Source: Saccharopolyspora sp. SCSIO 74807 (GTDB lineage Bacteria > Actinomycetota > Actinomycetes > Mycobacteriales > Pseudonocardiaceae). Taken from it: a stretch of DNA of 64,000 bases. Positions 36,876 through 45,616 of this stretch are shown piece by piece. The translations under genes were made by a program, and so were the position numbers. The notes beneath the pieces are model-generated. The model searched no databases. It was not told where the DNA came from and worked only from the letters and a program-made list of their open reading frames with translations. Numbering within the stretch: position 1 is the first letter of the stretch; the number at the start of each line of letters is the position of its first letter. The stretch is from NCBI RefSeq assembly GCF_037023755.1, contig NZ_CP146100.1, positions 62,001 through 126,000 on the forward strand, read 5' to 3'.

Positions 36876-37613
36876 CTACGGCGAGATTAGCCCGCGGCCT
36901 CCTAGCAACGCTGTTCCGACACGCACTCGCGTGGACCCGTGCGCTACGGCACTCTCCAGATCTCCGCTCATGCCCGCCGAGATTTCTTCAGCCTCGGGGT
37001 GATCCTGGCGCAGCCGTGCGGCGATCTCGGAAAGTGTGTCGAACGCCACTTCCGGCCGGACGTGCTGCGGAGCCACCGCCATCACTCCCCGCAACCGCAG
37101 CTCACTCGTCGTCGTGATCACCTCTGCGAGTGACCTGACCTCCGCAGGTGGGCACCCGCCGCGGCCCCGCGCCTCGTCCAAGTTCACCTGAACGAGAACT
37201 TCGAGCGGGCGTGTCCGCTCCCCCGCTGCGAGCGCGTTCGCCGTCGCCCGGTCCAACGCCTCGACCAGGCGCGGACTGTCCACCGACTCCACGACGTCCG
37301 CCCAGCGCACCACCGAACGCGCCTTGTTCCGCTGCAGCTGGCCGACCATGTGCCAGCGGGCGCCGGAGCGCGGGCGCAACTCGTCGAACTCGGCGACCTT
37401 GCCGCGCGCCTCCTGCTCGCGGTTCTCCGCGAACTCCCGCAATCCCAGGTCGGACAGTAGCGCAACGTCGCGCGCCGGGAACGTCTTGGTGACCGCCAGC
37501 AGCTCGACCTCAGCCGGCGCACGACCGGCGGCGTGGCACGCCGCGGCGAGGCGCTCGTGGACCTCTTTGAGCGACTCCGCCAGCTCCGCGCGGCGACAGT
37601 CGTCGTCGGTCAC
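36876..37613 (-). CDS. YggS/PLPBP pyridoxal-phosphate homeostasis protein
   Basis: 245 residues from GTG 37613, with GAGGAGGGG upstream and a GTGA overlap with pgeF. It has the alanine-racemase-like barrel with the PLP lysine in LLAVTKTFPARD, plus GLREFAENREQEA, WHMVGQLQRNKAR, SVDSPRL, VQVNLD and the phosphate-binding MSGDLESAVAHGSTRVRVGTALLG. The family binds PLP without a known enzymatic activity and buffers vitamin B6 and amino/keto acid pools. Its place in the ftsZ-sepF interval is conserved in actinobacteria. Confidence 0.94.
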   Translation of the reverse strand: MTDDDCRRAELAESLKEVHERLAAACHAAGRAPAEVELLAVTKTFPARDVALLSDLGLREFAENREQEARGKVAEFDELRPRSGARWHMVGQLQRNKARSVVRWADVVESVDSPRLVEALDRATANALAAGERTRPLEVLVQVNLDEARGRGGCPPAEVRSLAEVITTTSELRLRGVMAVAPQHVRPEVAFDTLSEIAARLRQDHPEAEEISAGMSGDLESAVAHGSTRVRVGTALLGGRGLISP

Positions 37614-38329
37614 GGCCCCTCCTCGGGTTCGGCCCACACGACGGCCGCGAAGCGACCGGTGCGGGGTCCGTCGCGGCGATGGCTGAACAGTTCCCGGGTT
37701 TCCATCGTGCAGCGCGGATCAACCCCGATCTTGCCGATGCCCGCGCCCGCGAGCTGCTCCCACAGCCCGGCGCGCAGGTCCAGGCCGGGAGTTCCCTTGC
37801 GGGTGCGGCAGGCGCTGCCCGGCAGGTGCTGCTCGACGTCGTCGCGCATCGCGGCGGGCACCTCGTAGCACTCGCCGCAGGCAGCGGGGCCGAGCAGTGC
37901 CTCGACGCGGTCGACGTGCGCTCCGGCCTGCTGCATCGTCTTGAGCGCGGCGACCAGCACGCCCACCCGGGCACCGACCCGCCCGGCGTGCACCGCGGAG
38001 ACGACGCCGCTGACCGGATCACCGAGCAGCACCGGCACGCAGTCCGCGACCAGCGCCGCCAGCGCCAGGTTCGGCTGCGCGGTCACCAACCCGTCCGCGG
38101 CCTCCACCGGCTCCGGCTGCGCACCGTCGACCAGCGCCGCGTGCCTGCCGTGGAGCTGCTCCATCCACACCAGCCGTTCCCGGCCGAGCCCGATGCCCTC
38201 GGCGAGTTTGCGCTCGTTGGCAACCAGCGCGGCGGGGTCGTCACCGACGCGGCCGCCGAGGTTGAACGAGTCGAACGGCGGCCCGGAACTGCCGCCTTCC
38301 CGCGTGGTGATCACGCGCCGGATCCGCAC
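37610..38329 (-). CDS. pgeF: YfiH/PgeF family multicopper-oxidase-like protein, putative peptidoglycan editing factor
   Basis: 239 residues from GTG 38329 with GGGAGG upstream; the longer frame to 38392 covers the hairpin region after ftsZ. Family motifs are FDSFNLGGRVGDDPAALVANERKLAEGIG, WMEQLHGRHAALV, LALAALVADCVPVLL, VHAGRVGARVGVLVAAL and the metal-binding His/Cys set. In the related family HAGW is usual; here the Trp is replaced (HAGRVG). In E. coli the homologue removes wrongly incorporated L-Ser/Gly muropeptides; purine nucleoside activity is reported for other members. It follows ftsZ after two hairpins. Confidence 0.9.
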   Translation of the reverse strand: MRIRRVITTREGGSSGPPFDSFNLGGRVGDDPAALVANERKLAEGIGLGRERLVWMEQLHGRHAALVDGAQPEPVEAADGLVTAQPNLALAALVADCVPVLLGDPVSGVVSAVHAGRVGARVGVLVAALKTMQQAGAHVDRVEALLGPAACGECYEVPAAMRDDVEQHLPGSACRTRKGTPGLDLRAGLWEQLAGAGIGKIGVDPRCTMETRELFSHRRDGPRTGRFAAVVWAEPEEGP

Positions 38330-38345
38330 CCTGTGCCTCCCTGCT

Positions 38346-38416
38346 CCGGGGCTGCGCCCCGGCCGACGAAGGGTGCCCGCACGAACGGGCACCGGGGCGA
38401 AACCTCGCCCCGGTGC
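38346..38416 (-). terminator. Two hairpins between ftsZ and pgeF
   Basis: The nearer one is a perfect 12-bp stem, GCACCGGGGCGA (38389-38400) with 38405-38416, loop AACC, starting 28 bp after the ftsZ stop. The second is CCGGGGC-TGC-GCCCCGG (38346-38362), directly before the pgeF ribosome site. They should terminate or attenuate ftsZ transcripts ahead of pgeF. Confidence 0.65.
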
Positions 38417-38443
38417 CGATTCTCGCCCATGCCGCTGCGGCGA

Positions 38444-39901
38444 TCACCGCCGCATGAAGGGGGGAATGTCCACGTCGTCGTCGTTGTCGTCGGCGACCGG
38501 CATCGGGCGTTGCGGCAGCGAACCGCTCATGCCCTGGTTGCCGGTGTGTGTCGGATAGCCGCCGCTGGACCGGGTCGGTACCGAGACGCTGGGCGCCGCG
38601 CCTTCCCCGTAGGCCGGCCGCTGCTGCTCCTGGCCGGGCCGCTGCTCGTAGTCCGGCGCGGACGGCTGCTCGCCCTGGTCGCGGCCGACCGGTTCGCGGC
38701 GCTCGGGCTGCGGCTGCGGGGCCGACGGCGGTTGCGGGGCCGGTGCCGACTGCGCGGTGGGAGCCGGTTGCGGCGACGGTTGCGCGGGGGCCGGTTGCGC
38801 AGGCGCCTGCTGCTCGACCGGCTGCGGCCGGGCGGGCGGGGCCTGCGCGCTCGGCGTCGATTCGCCGTCCACGACCTGGCCCTCGGTCACCTGGGTTTCG
38901 CCGGCTTCGTCGGTGCCGCCGATCTGCTGCGGGTCGAGCTTCTTGTGCGTCGGCGCGCCCGCGTCGAACCCGGCGGCGATCACGGTCACCCGCACCTCGT
39001 CCCCGAGCGAGTCGTCGATCACCGTGCCGAAGATGATGTTGGCTTCGGGGTGCGCGGACTCCTGCACCAGCGAGGCCGACTCGTTGATCTCGAACAGGCC
39101 GAGGTCGGAACCGCCCGAGATGGCCAGCAGCACGCCGTGCGCGCCCTCCATCGAGGCTTCCAGCAGCGGCGAGTTGATCGCCTTCTGCGCGGCCTGCACG
39201 GCTCTGCCCTCGCCACGGGCCGATCCGATCCCCATCAGCGCGCTGCCCGCGCCGGACATCACGCTCTTGACGTCGGCGAAGTCCAGGTTGATCAGCCCGG
39301 GCGTGGTGATCAGGTCGGTGATGCCCTGCACACCGGACAGCAGCACCTCGTCCGCGGAGCGGAACGCGTCCATCAGGCTGACCCCGATGTCGCCGAGCTG
39401 CAGCAGCCGGTCGTTCGGGATCACGATCAGCGTGTCGCAGCAGTCGCGGAGTTCCTTGATGCCCTCTTCGGCCTGGTTCGCGCGCCGCTTGCCCTCGAAG
39501 GAGAACGGGCGGGTGACCACGCCGATGGTCAGTGCGCCGAGCTTGCGGGCGACGTCGGCGATCACCGGCGCGCCGCCGGTACCGGTGCCGCCGCCTTCGC
39601 CGGCGGTCACGAACACCATGTCGGCGCCCTTGAGGACCTCTTCGATCTCGTCCTTGTGGTCCTCGGCCGCCTTGTGCCCGACCTCGGGGGCGGCGCCCGC
39701 GCCGAGGCCGCGGGTCATCTCGCGGCCGATGTCCAGCTTGACGTCGGCATCGGACATCAGCAGGGCCTGCGCGTCGGTGTTCACCGCGATGAACTCGACG
39801 CCTTTGAGCCCGACCTCGATCATGCGGTTGACGGCGTTGACGCCGCCGCCACCGATGCCGACGACCTTGATCACCGCGAGGTAGTTGTGCGGGGGCGTCA
39901 T
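38444..39901 (-). CDS. ftsZ: Cell division GTPase FtsZ
   Basis: 485 residues from ATG 39901; the frame runs on to 40093 without a credible start. The tubulin-like GTPase domain (residues about 10-315) has [15 protein letters not shown], the signature [12 protein letters not shown] and the synergy loop [23 protein letters not shown]. The C-terminal linker (about residues 325-470) is rich in Pro, Gln, Ala and Glu and clearly longer than in mycobacterial FtsZ (about 380 residues total). The conserved tail [11 protein letters not shown], which binds SepF and other partners, is intact. Its upstream gene ftsQ is displaced 5.7 kb away by an accessory block. Confidence 0.97.
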   Translation of the reverse strand: MTPPHNYLAVIKVVGIGGGGVNAVNRMIEVGLKGVEFIAVNTDAQALLMSDADVKLDIGREMTRGLGAGAAPEVGHKAAEDHKDEIEEVLKGADMVFVTAGEGGGTGTGGAPVIADVARKLGALTIGVVTRPFSFEGKRRANQAEEGIKELRDCCDTLIVIPNDRLLQLGDIGVSLMDAFRSADEVLLSGVQGITDLITTPGLINLDFADVKSVMSGAGSALMGIGSARGEGRAVQAAQKAINSPLLEASMEGAHGVLLAISGGSDLGLFEINESASLVQESAHPEANIIFGTVIDDSLGDEVRVTVIAAGFDAGAPTHKKLDPQQIGGTDEAGETQVTEGQVVDGESTPSAQAPPARPQPVEQQAPAQPAPAQPSPQPAPTAQSAPAPQPPSAPQPQPERREPVGRDQGEQPSAPDYEQRPGQEQQRPAYGEGAAPSVSVPTRSSGGYPTHTGNQGMSGSLPQRPMPVADDNDDDVDIPPFMRR

Positions 39902-40194
39902 CGGGTCCGCCTTCCTGATCGTGGCTGAGCGCTCTGCGTTGCTCGGACCGCCGCGTGCGCGGTCACCGGGGGTACCGGCCGACTGTCCGGCCGTTGCCGG
40001 GGTGTTCCCGTGCAAGCACAAGATCGAAACGCGGTCAACCCTGTACCGGGTGCGGACGTTAGGCATGTCGGCGCGGCCGCGTCCAGCAGCCACGCCGGAA
40101 GATCTCCCAGGAGTGTCCCCACGTCACAGCTCCGCCTCGACCGTCGTTCTCGCCTGCCCGTAATCACCTGCTCGCCTCCGCAGGCAGTGCCGCG

Positions 40195-40306
40195 CTCGTC
40201 CGCAGCCGTGCCTTCGTCCGCAGCCGGGCCTTCGTTCTTTGCAGCCGGGTCTTCTTTTTGCAGCTATGTCTTCGTTTTGCAGCTGCACCTTCGTTCGCAG
40301 CCGACG
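40195..40306. repeat. Six imperfect 17-21 bp tandem repeats upstream of ftsZ
   Basis: Units start at 40195, 40212, 40230, 40251, 40270 and 40289. The common core is CTTCGTtcGCAGCCG, with T-rich variants in units 3-5. The array lies about 300-400 bp upstream of the ftsZ start and 170 bp before the SDR gene, in the 577-bp divergent gap that otherwise holds no gene. Confidence 0.75.
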
Positions 40307-40338
40307 CGGTGATCCGCGCGTTACGCGATCACCGCGTC
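40303..40338. promoter_or_regulatory. Perfect 12-bp palindrome in the ftsZ/SDR divergent region
   Basis: GACGCGGTGATC (40303-40314) is repeated inverted at 40327-40338 around a 12-bp centre. It directly adjoins the tandem array. No gene ends here, so an operator or chromosomal structural site is more likely than a terminator. Confidence 0.5.
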
Positions 40339-40478
40339 CACCGTACCGCGCGTCCGGCGGCGCAAGGCGGGGCATTCGGCAAAGCGCTCGCGGTGAATCG
40401 CGACAGCAGATGTCCGGATTGGGGGTCAGGCTCACCGCGTCGGCCGTTCTGAGCGGCCGTTCGACAGGGAGGAAACGC

Positions 40479-41387
40479 ATGGCTGGACCGCTGCAGGGCA
40501 AGGTGGCGCTGGTGGCCGGAGCGACGCGCGGCGCGGGCCGCGGCATCGCCGTCGAACTGGGCGCGGCGGGCGCGACGGTTTACGGGACCGGGCGCACCAC
40601 CCGCGAACAGCAGTCGGACTACGGACGGGCGGAGACCATTGAGGACACTGCACGGCTGGTCGACGCGGCGGGCGGCGAGGGCGTCGCGGTCCGCGCCGAC
40701 CACACGCAGCCGGACGAGGTGCGCGAGGTGGTCGCACGGATCGAAAGCGAACGCGGCAGGCTGGACCTGCTGGTCAACGATCTGGGCGGCGAGCACCTGA
40801 CGGACTGGCACAAGCCGGTCTGGGAGCACTCGCTGCGGATCGGGATCGACCGGCTCCGCGTCGGCATCGAAGCGCACCTGATCACGAGCCATTTCGCGCT
40901 CGGGCTGCTGTCGCGCACACCCGGCGGCCTGGTCGTGGAGCTGACCGACGGCACGGCGGAGTACAACCGGCGCTACCGCGGCGACCTGGGCGCGTTCTTC
41001 GACGTGGCGAAGACCGCCGCGAGCCGGATGGCGTTCGGGCTGGCCGAGGAGCTGCGCCCGCACGGCGGCACCGCGGTCGCGGTGACGCCGGGCTGGCTGC
41101 GTTCGGAGATGATGCTGGACCTGTTCGGCGTGACCGAGCAGAACTGGCGGGAGGCGACCGAGCCGCACTTCGGCATCTCGGAGTCACCGCGGTTCGTCGG
41201 GCGGGCGGTCGCGGCGCTGGCCGCCGATCCCGAGGTTGCCCGGTGGTCCGGGCGGACGCTGTCCAGCGCGCAGTTGGCGCAGGTCTACGGACTCACCGAT
41301 GTGGACGGTTCCCGGCCGGACTGCTGGCGCTACATCGAGGAGGTCGTCGAGGCGGGAAAGCCGGAGGACGTCACCGGCTACCGCTGA
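40479..41387 (+). CDS. Short-chain dehydrogenase/reductase
   Basis: 302 residues from ATG 40479 with GGGAGG upstream. The N-terminal Rossmann motif reads GATRGAGRGIA (TGxxxGxG type), followed by ADHTQPDEV and the NDLGGE segment in place of the usual NNAG. The canonical catalytic Ser-Tyr-x-x-x-Lys is altered: after TDGTAEYNRRYRGDLGAFFDVAKTAASRMAF a Lys is present but the normal YxxxK spacing is FDVAK. It resembles the SDR group with this degenerate motif, common in actinomycetes. The substrate is unknown. It converges with the WYL regulator (17-bp overlap). Confidence 0.85.
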   Translation: MAGPLQGKVALVAGATRGAGRGIAVELGAAGATVYGTGRTTREQQSDYGRAETIEDTARLVDAAGGEGVAVRADHTQPDEVREVVARIESERGRLDLLVNDLGGEHLTDWHKPVWEHSLRIGIDRLRVGIEAHLITSHFALGLLSRTPGGLVVELTDGTAEYNRRYRGDLGAFFDVAKTAASRMAFGLAEELRPHGGTAVAVTPGWLRSEMMLDLFGVTEQNWREATEPHFGISESPRFVGRAVAALAADPEVARWSGRTLSSAQLAQVYGLTDVDGSRPDCWRYIEEVVEAGKPEDVTGYR

Positions 41388-42363
41388 GCTGCGCGAGTTC
41401 GCCCGCCTCCGCGTAGAGCCCGGCGAACCTGGCCGCGGCGCGCGCCATCCGCCCCCGCAGTTCCGGCGGTGCCAGCACCTCCACCTCGGGGCCGAGCGCG
41501 AGCAGCTGGTCGTGGGCGACGTCCAGGGATTCGACGGGCAGCGTGGCCGTGACCAGCCCCTGCTCGTCGGTCTCGCCGTGCTCGGCGTGCTCCGCGGCGA
41601 AGCGGTCGAGGTGCACCGGCAAGGCGCGCACGCCTGCGGGCGTGAGCCGGACGGTGACGCTGTCGCGCAGCAGGCTGCGGGCGAAGTCCTCGCTGCGCCG
41701 CTGCCAGAATCCGGGCAGGTCGAAGGACTCGTCGCGGTCGAACGGCCCGGCGAGCTCGACGTGCTGGAACCGGTCGGCGCGGTAGACCAGGAACCGCTGC
41801 CCGACCCGGCAGGCGACGTACCAGGCGCCCGCTTTGAGCACCAGCCCGTGCGGCTCGACGTCACGCCGGACCTCCCGGTCACCGCGCCGGTACACCGCTC
41901 GCACCGACCGGTCCTGCCAGACGGCTTCGGCGAGTTCGCCCAGCAGCGGCGGAGTTCCGCAGCGGCGGAACCAGCCGGGCGCGTCGAGGTGGAACCGCCT
42001 GCTGACCCGCTCCGGCGCGTCCTGGGCGCCCGGGGCGAGCGCCGCGGAGATCTTGCGGCGCGCGCTGGCGACCTCGCCGGTCAGGCCCATTTCGGCCGCC
42101 GGGCCGGGGATCGCGGCCAGCAGCAGCGCCTCGGCTTCGCCCCGGTGCAGCCCGGTCAGCCGGGTCCGGTAGCCGCCGAGCAGCCGGTAGCCGCCGTGCC
42201 TGCCGCGTTCGGCGTAGACCGGCACGCCCGCTTCGGCCAGTGCGAGCACGTCGCGGGCCACGGTGCGTTCGGAGACCTCGAGTTCGCCCGCGAGGTCGGG
42301 GCCGGTCATGCTGCCGCGCGACTGCAGCAGCAGCACCAGCGAGATCAGTCTTGCCGCGCGCAT
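41371..42363 (-). CDS. WYL-domain transcriptional regulator (YafY type)
   Basis: 330 residues from ATG 42363 with GGGAG upstream. The N-terminal HTH_11 domain (LISLVLLLQSRGSMTGPDLAGELEVSERTVARDV) is followed by the linker GGYRLLGGYRTRLTGL and a WYL domain (AWYVACRVGQRFLVYRADRF), then a WCX-type C-terminal part. WYL domains sense nucleic acids or small ligands. It stands between the SDR gene and the sugar ABC transporter, and is transcribed in the same direction as the transporter, 52 bp after its stop, so it may be the last gene of that operon. Confidence 0.9.
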   Translation of the reverse strand: MRAARLISLVLLLQSRGSMTGPDLAGELEVSERTVARDVLALAEAGVPVYAERGRHGGYRLLGGYRTRLTGLHRGEAEALLLAAIPGPAAEMGLTGEVASARRKISAALAPGAQDAPERVSRRFHLDAPGWFRRCGTPPLLGELAEAVWQDRSVRAVYRRGDREVRRDVEPHGLVLKAGAWYVACRVGQRFLVYRADRFQHVELAGPFDRDESFDLPGFWQRRSEDFARSLLRDSVTVRLTPAGVRALPVHLDRFAAEHAEHGETDEQGLVTATLPVESLDVAHDQLLALGPEVEVLAPPELRGRMARAAARFAGLYAEAGELAQLSGSR

Positions 42364-42415
42364 GGCTCCCCCTTCCGACCGGCACGCTACGGGCGAGCCC
42401 CGACAGACCGACCGA

Positions 42416-43237
42416 TCAGCGCAGCCCGCTGGTCTTCAGTGACGAGATCAGCCAGCGCTGCCCGAGCAGGAACACCAGCACGGTCGGGATCGCGGCGAGC
42501 ATCGCGGCGGCGATGACGTAGTGCTGCTTGGAGGCGTACTGCCCTTGCAGCGAGGCGATGCCGACCTGCACGACGGTCAGCGACTCGTCCTGCGCCACCG
42601 CCAGCGGCCACAGGAAGGAGTTCCAGTTGGCCAGGAAGAACAGCACGGCCAGCGCGGCCAGCATCGGCCTGCTCAGCGGCAGCACCACGTGCCAGTAGAT
42701 CCGCCAGTGCCCGCAGCCGTCGAGGTGCGCGGCCTCCTCCAGCTCGCGCGGTACGCCGAGGTAGAACTGCCGCAGCAGGAAGATCCCGAACGCGTTGAAC
42801 ACCCCGGGCACGATCAGGCCCGCGTAGGAGTCGACCAGCCCGAGCGAGCGCACGATCAGGAACAGCGGCACCAGGATCACCGGCAGCGAGACGAGCAGCG
42901 TCGCCACCACGGAGGCGAACGCCATGCCGCGCCCGCGGAAGCTCATCCTGGCCAGCGCGTAGGCCGCCATCGAGTGCGCGGCCAGCGCGAGCACCGTGAC
43001 CGCGGTGGCGACGAACGCGCTGTTGGCCAGGTACCGCAGGAAGGGCACCTCGGTGAGCACGTAGACCACATTGGACAGCGTCAGCGTGCGCGGCCAGCTC
43101 GTCGAGAACAGCTCCGACTCCGGGCGGAACGCCGCCAGGGCCAGCCACAGCAGCGGGGCCACCGTCAGCAGCGCCGCCAGGTACGCCAGCACCGCCTTCA
43201 CTCGCGGCTTCGTCGCGCGAAGCGCCTTATTGGGCAT
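42416..43237 (-). CDS. Sugar ABC transporter permease, MalG type
   Basis: 273 residues from ATG 43237, overlapping the preceding permease gene by 11 bp. Six membrane helices and the cytoplasmic EAA loop EEAAHLDGCGHWRIYWHVVLPLSRP, which docks the ATPase. C-terminal region LISSLKTSGLR fits the MalG/UgpE branch. With its partner permease it forms the channel for an oligosaccharide or polyol. No ATP-binding subunit is encoded nearby, which suggests sharing of an MsiK-like ATPase as is common in actinomycetes. Confidence 0.93.
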   Translation of the reverse strand: MPNKALRATKPRVKAVLAYLAALLTVAPLLWLALAAFRPESELFSTSWPRTLTLSNVVYVLTEVPFLRYLANSAFVATAVTVLALAAHSMAAYALARMSFRGRGMAFASVVATLLVSLPVILVPLFLIVRSLGLVDSYAGLIVPGVFNAFGIFLLRQFYLGVPRELEEAAHLDGCGHWRIYWHVVLPLSRPMLAALAVLFFLANWNSFLWPLAVAQDESLTVVQVGIASLQGQYASKQHYVIAAAMLAAIPTVLVFLLGQRWLISSLKTSGLR

Positions 43238-44123
43238 CGAACCGCCCTCCCCTGGTCGCCGCGAACAGCCCGCCGGTGATCGCGGCCAGCACCAGCACCA
43301 GCAATCCGCAGATCGCCGCCGCGTAGCCGAACCGGCCGAACTGGAACGCCTGCTGGTAGGCGTAGTAGACGACGGTGGAGGTGGCGTTGGCAGGCCCGCC
43401 GGAGGTGGTGACGAAGACCAGGTCGAAGGCCTGCAGCCCGGTGACCGCGTTGACCGTCGAGGTGACCAGCACGAAAAAGCTCGTCGGCCGCAGCATCGGC
43501 CAGGTCACGTGCCGGAACCGGTGCCACGTCCCCGCACCGTCCACGGTGGCCGCGTCGTAGAGGTCGCGCGGGATGTCGTGCAGCCCGCCGAGGAAGATCA
43601 GCATCTGGTAGCCCATCAGGAACCACGCGCTGATCAGCACCAGCGTCAGCAGCGCCAGGTCCGGGTCGCCGAGCCAGGACACCCCGCCGAGGCCGAACAC
43701 CGCCGAGAGCTTGCTCAGCAGCCCGGTCTTGTCGGTGAGCAGGAACTGCCACAGCAGCCCGACCACGACCAGGCTCACCGCGTTCGGCAGGAACAGCGCG
43801 GCCCGCACCGCGCCCACCCCGGGGAAGTGGTCCCGCACCAGCAGCGCAAGACCGAGCCCGAGCGCGAACGCCAGCGGCACGAACAGCACCGCGTACAGCG
43901 CCGTCACGCCGAAGCTGCGCCACAGCAGCCCGTCCCCGGCCATCAGCCGGAAGTTGTCCAGCCCGGCCCACTCCACGTTGCCGAAACCGTCCACATCGAA
44001 CAGTCCGACCACCAGCGCCAGCACCGCGGGGATCGCCACGAACACCAGCAGGCCGATGCCGTCCGGCGCCAGGAACGCCAGCGCCGTGCGGCCTTCGCGG
44101 CGCCGAGTCCGCGGGGCCGTCAT
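43227..44123 (-). CDS. Sugar ABC transporter permease, MalF type
   Basis: 298 residues from ATG 44123, which overlaps the binding-protein stop as ATGA; upstream in-frame sequence belongs to that gene. Six helices, opening with ALAFLAPDGIGLLVFVAIPAVLALVVGLFD, and the EAA loop DLYDAATVDGAGTWHRFRHVTWPMLRP. The periplasmic-side segment GVSWLGDPDLAL is typical of the UgpA/MalF branch. It is the second gene of the binding protein-permease-permease operon. Confidence 0.93.
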   Translation of the reverse strand: MTAPRTRRREGRTALAFLAPDGIGLLVFVAIPAVLALVVGLFDVDGFGNVEWAGLDNFRLMAGDGLLWRSFGVTALYAVLFVPLAFALGLGLALLVRDHFPGVGAVRAALFLPNAVSLVVVGLLWQFLLTDKTGLLSKLSAVFGLGGVSWLGDPDLALLTLVLISAWFLMGYQMLIFLGGLHDIPRDLYDAATVDGAGTWHRFRHVTWPMLRPTSFFVLVTSTVNAVTGLQAFDLVFVTTSGGPANATSTVVYYAYQQAFQFGRFGYAAAICGLLVLVLAAITGGLFAATRGGRFDAQ

Positions 44124-45469
44124 TGGATCGCCGCCCCGTCGTAGGTGCCGAGGAACGTGTCGATCTGCTCGGCGGCGCCCGCCACCGCCTGCGCCGGGTC
44201 GGCGCCGTCGAGCTGGCAGGCCTGCAGCGCGTCGGAGATCGCGCGGTAGACCTCCGGCGGATAGCGCGGTTCCGGTCGCGCTTCGGTCATCACCTCGTCG
44301 GCGAACACCCGCAGCGGTCCGCTCTCGAACGCCCCGTGCCGGTCGGCGGCCCGGCGCACCGAGTACCGCGCGGGCAGGTTCGTCTTGGCCTCGGTGTTCC
44401 ACCGCCGCACCCGCTCCACGCAGGCCGGGTCGGACGAGCCCAGCGCCCACACCACGAACTCCGCCGCCGCGTCCGGGTTGTTGCCCTGGGCGTTGGCGAC
44501 CATCGCCCAGCTGCCCAGCGCGGTGGTGTAGGAACCGCCCTGCGGCACCGGCATCGGCGTCACGCCGTAGCGGAAGCCGGGCGCCTGCTCGGCGATTTCG
44601 GCGATGCCCCAGATCCCGAGCTGCTGCATCGCGCAGTAGCCGTCCGCGAGGTTGGAGATCGAGTCGTTGCCGCCCTCACCCCGCACTCGGCGCGGAGCGG
44701 AACCGGCGCGCACGGCGTCCTGCCACCACTGCAACGCGCGGTGCGTGGCGGGTGAGTCCAGCGAGCAGCGGCGCTGGTCCGGGGTGAACACCTCGCCGCC
44801 CGCCATCCACATGCACTGGTACCAGGTGTAGTTCTGGTAGTAGCCGGGATTGGTCTCGAACAGCATCCCGAACCGCTCCGGCGTGGTCAGCCGTTCCGCC
44901 AGCGCGAGCAGGTCGTCCCAGGTGCGCGGCAGGTCCCCTTCGGACAGGTGCGCCTGCTCGAAGGCTTGCTCGCCGTAGAACAGGGCGAGCGGTTCGATCT
45001 CCATCGGCAGCCCGTACACCCGGTCGTCGACGACCCTGGTGGACAGTCCCTGCGGCAGGAAGTCCTCCCGCATCCCCGGTTCCAGGTGCGGGGTGAGGTC
45101 GGCGAGCGCGCCGCCGTTGTAGTAGCGCAGGAAGTCGCCGGGGCTGAGCAGGAACACGTCCGGTCCGGCGCCCGCGCTGAACGAGGTCTGCAGCGTCGGC
45201 CCGGACTTGTAGTCCTTGTTCGGCACGTACCGCAGGCGGACCTGCACGTCGTGGGTGGCGTTCCACTCCGCGGCCAGCTGCACGACCCAGTCGCTCTGGC
45301 TCTTGGTCTGCCCGCCCGGACCGTAGAAGTTCCAGAAGTTGATCTCGTTCGGAGTGCGCGCCGGTGCGCAGCCCGCCGCGGCGCCCGCGAGCACGGTCGC
45401 GCCGGCTCCGCGCAGCACGGCGCGGCGGCTGATCCCGGTGGTCCTGCTGATCCCGTAGGCATCGCCCAT
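44120..45469 (-). CDS. Sugar ABC transporter substrate-binding lipoprotein
   Basis: 449 residues from ATG 45469. The leader has a twin-arginine-like SRRAVLRG and a lipobox LAGAAAGC with lipidated Cys34, so it is an LspA substrate. The rest is a family 1 solute-binding protein: EINFWNFYGPGG, PDVFLLSPGDFLRYYNGGALADLTPHL, YGLPMEIEPLALFYGEQAFEQA, LPRTWDDLLALAERL, and AQGNNPDAAAEFVVWAL. The ligand is probably an oligosaccharide, not identifiable further. A good promoter and a LacI-like palindrome precede it (45480-45526). It heads the operon inserted between ftsQ and ftsZ. Confidence 0.93.
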   Translation of the reverse strand: MGDAYGISRTTGISRRAVLRGAGATVLAGAAAGCAPARTPNEINFWNFYGPGGQTKSQSDWVVQLAAEWNATHDVQVRLRYVPNKDYKSGPTLQTSFSAGAGPDVFLLSPGDFLRYYNGGALADLTPHLEPGMREDFLPQGLSTRVVDDRVYGLPMEIEPLALFYGEQAFEQAHLSEGDLPRTWDDLLALAERLTTPERFGMLFETNPGYYQNYTWYQCMWMAGGEVFTPDQRRCSLDSPATHRALQWWQDAVRAGSAPRRVRGEGGNDSISNLADGYCAMQQLGIWGIAEIAEQAPGFRYGVTPMPVPQGGSYTTALGSWAMVANAQGNNPDAAAEFVVWALGSSDPACVERVRRWNTEAKTNLPARYSVRRAADRHGAFESGPLRVFADEVMTEARPEPRYPPEVYRAISDALQACQLDGADPAQAVAGAAEQIDTFLGTYDGAAIQ

Positions 45470-45479
45470 CCAGCACCCC

Positions 45480-45526
45480 CAGAAAACGATTGCTGAACGG
45501 TAGTCCGAGGCGTGGATCACGGTCAA
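45480..45526 (-). promoter_or_regulatory. Promoter and LacI-like palindrome of the sugar ABC operon
   Basis: On the minus strand, -35 TTGACC (45526-45521) and -10 TACCGT (45502-45497) are separated by 18 bp. Immediately downstream, CAGAAAACGATTGCTG (45480-45495, plus strand) is an imperfect palindrome with the central CG typical of LacI-family operators. No LacI-type gene is in the window. Confidence 0.5.
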
Positions 45527-45616
45527 TGCGCTGTTCGGGCCAACGCCGCCGGGGCAGCGCGAGCCGCACAGGTCCCGCGACGGCCGCAGCCGCCTGCGAG
45601 ATCGACGAGCGGACGC

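Noticed and set aside
40195-40306. CRISPR array upstream of ftsZ
   Set aside because: Units are contiguous, 17-21 bp and degenerate, with no spacers and no cas genes nearby.
40303-40338. Rho-independent terminator
   Set aside because: No gene ends next to this palindrome on either strand; it lies between two divergent starts.
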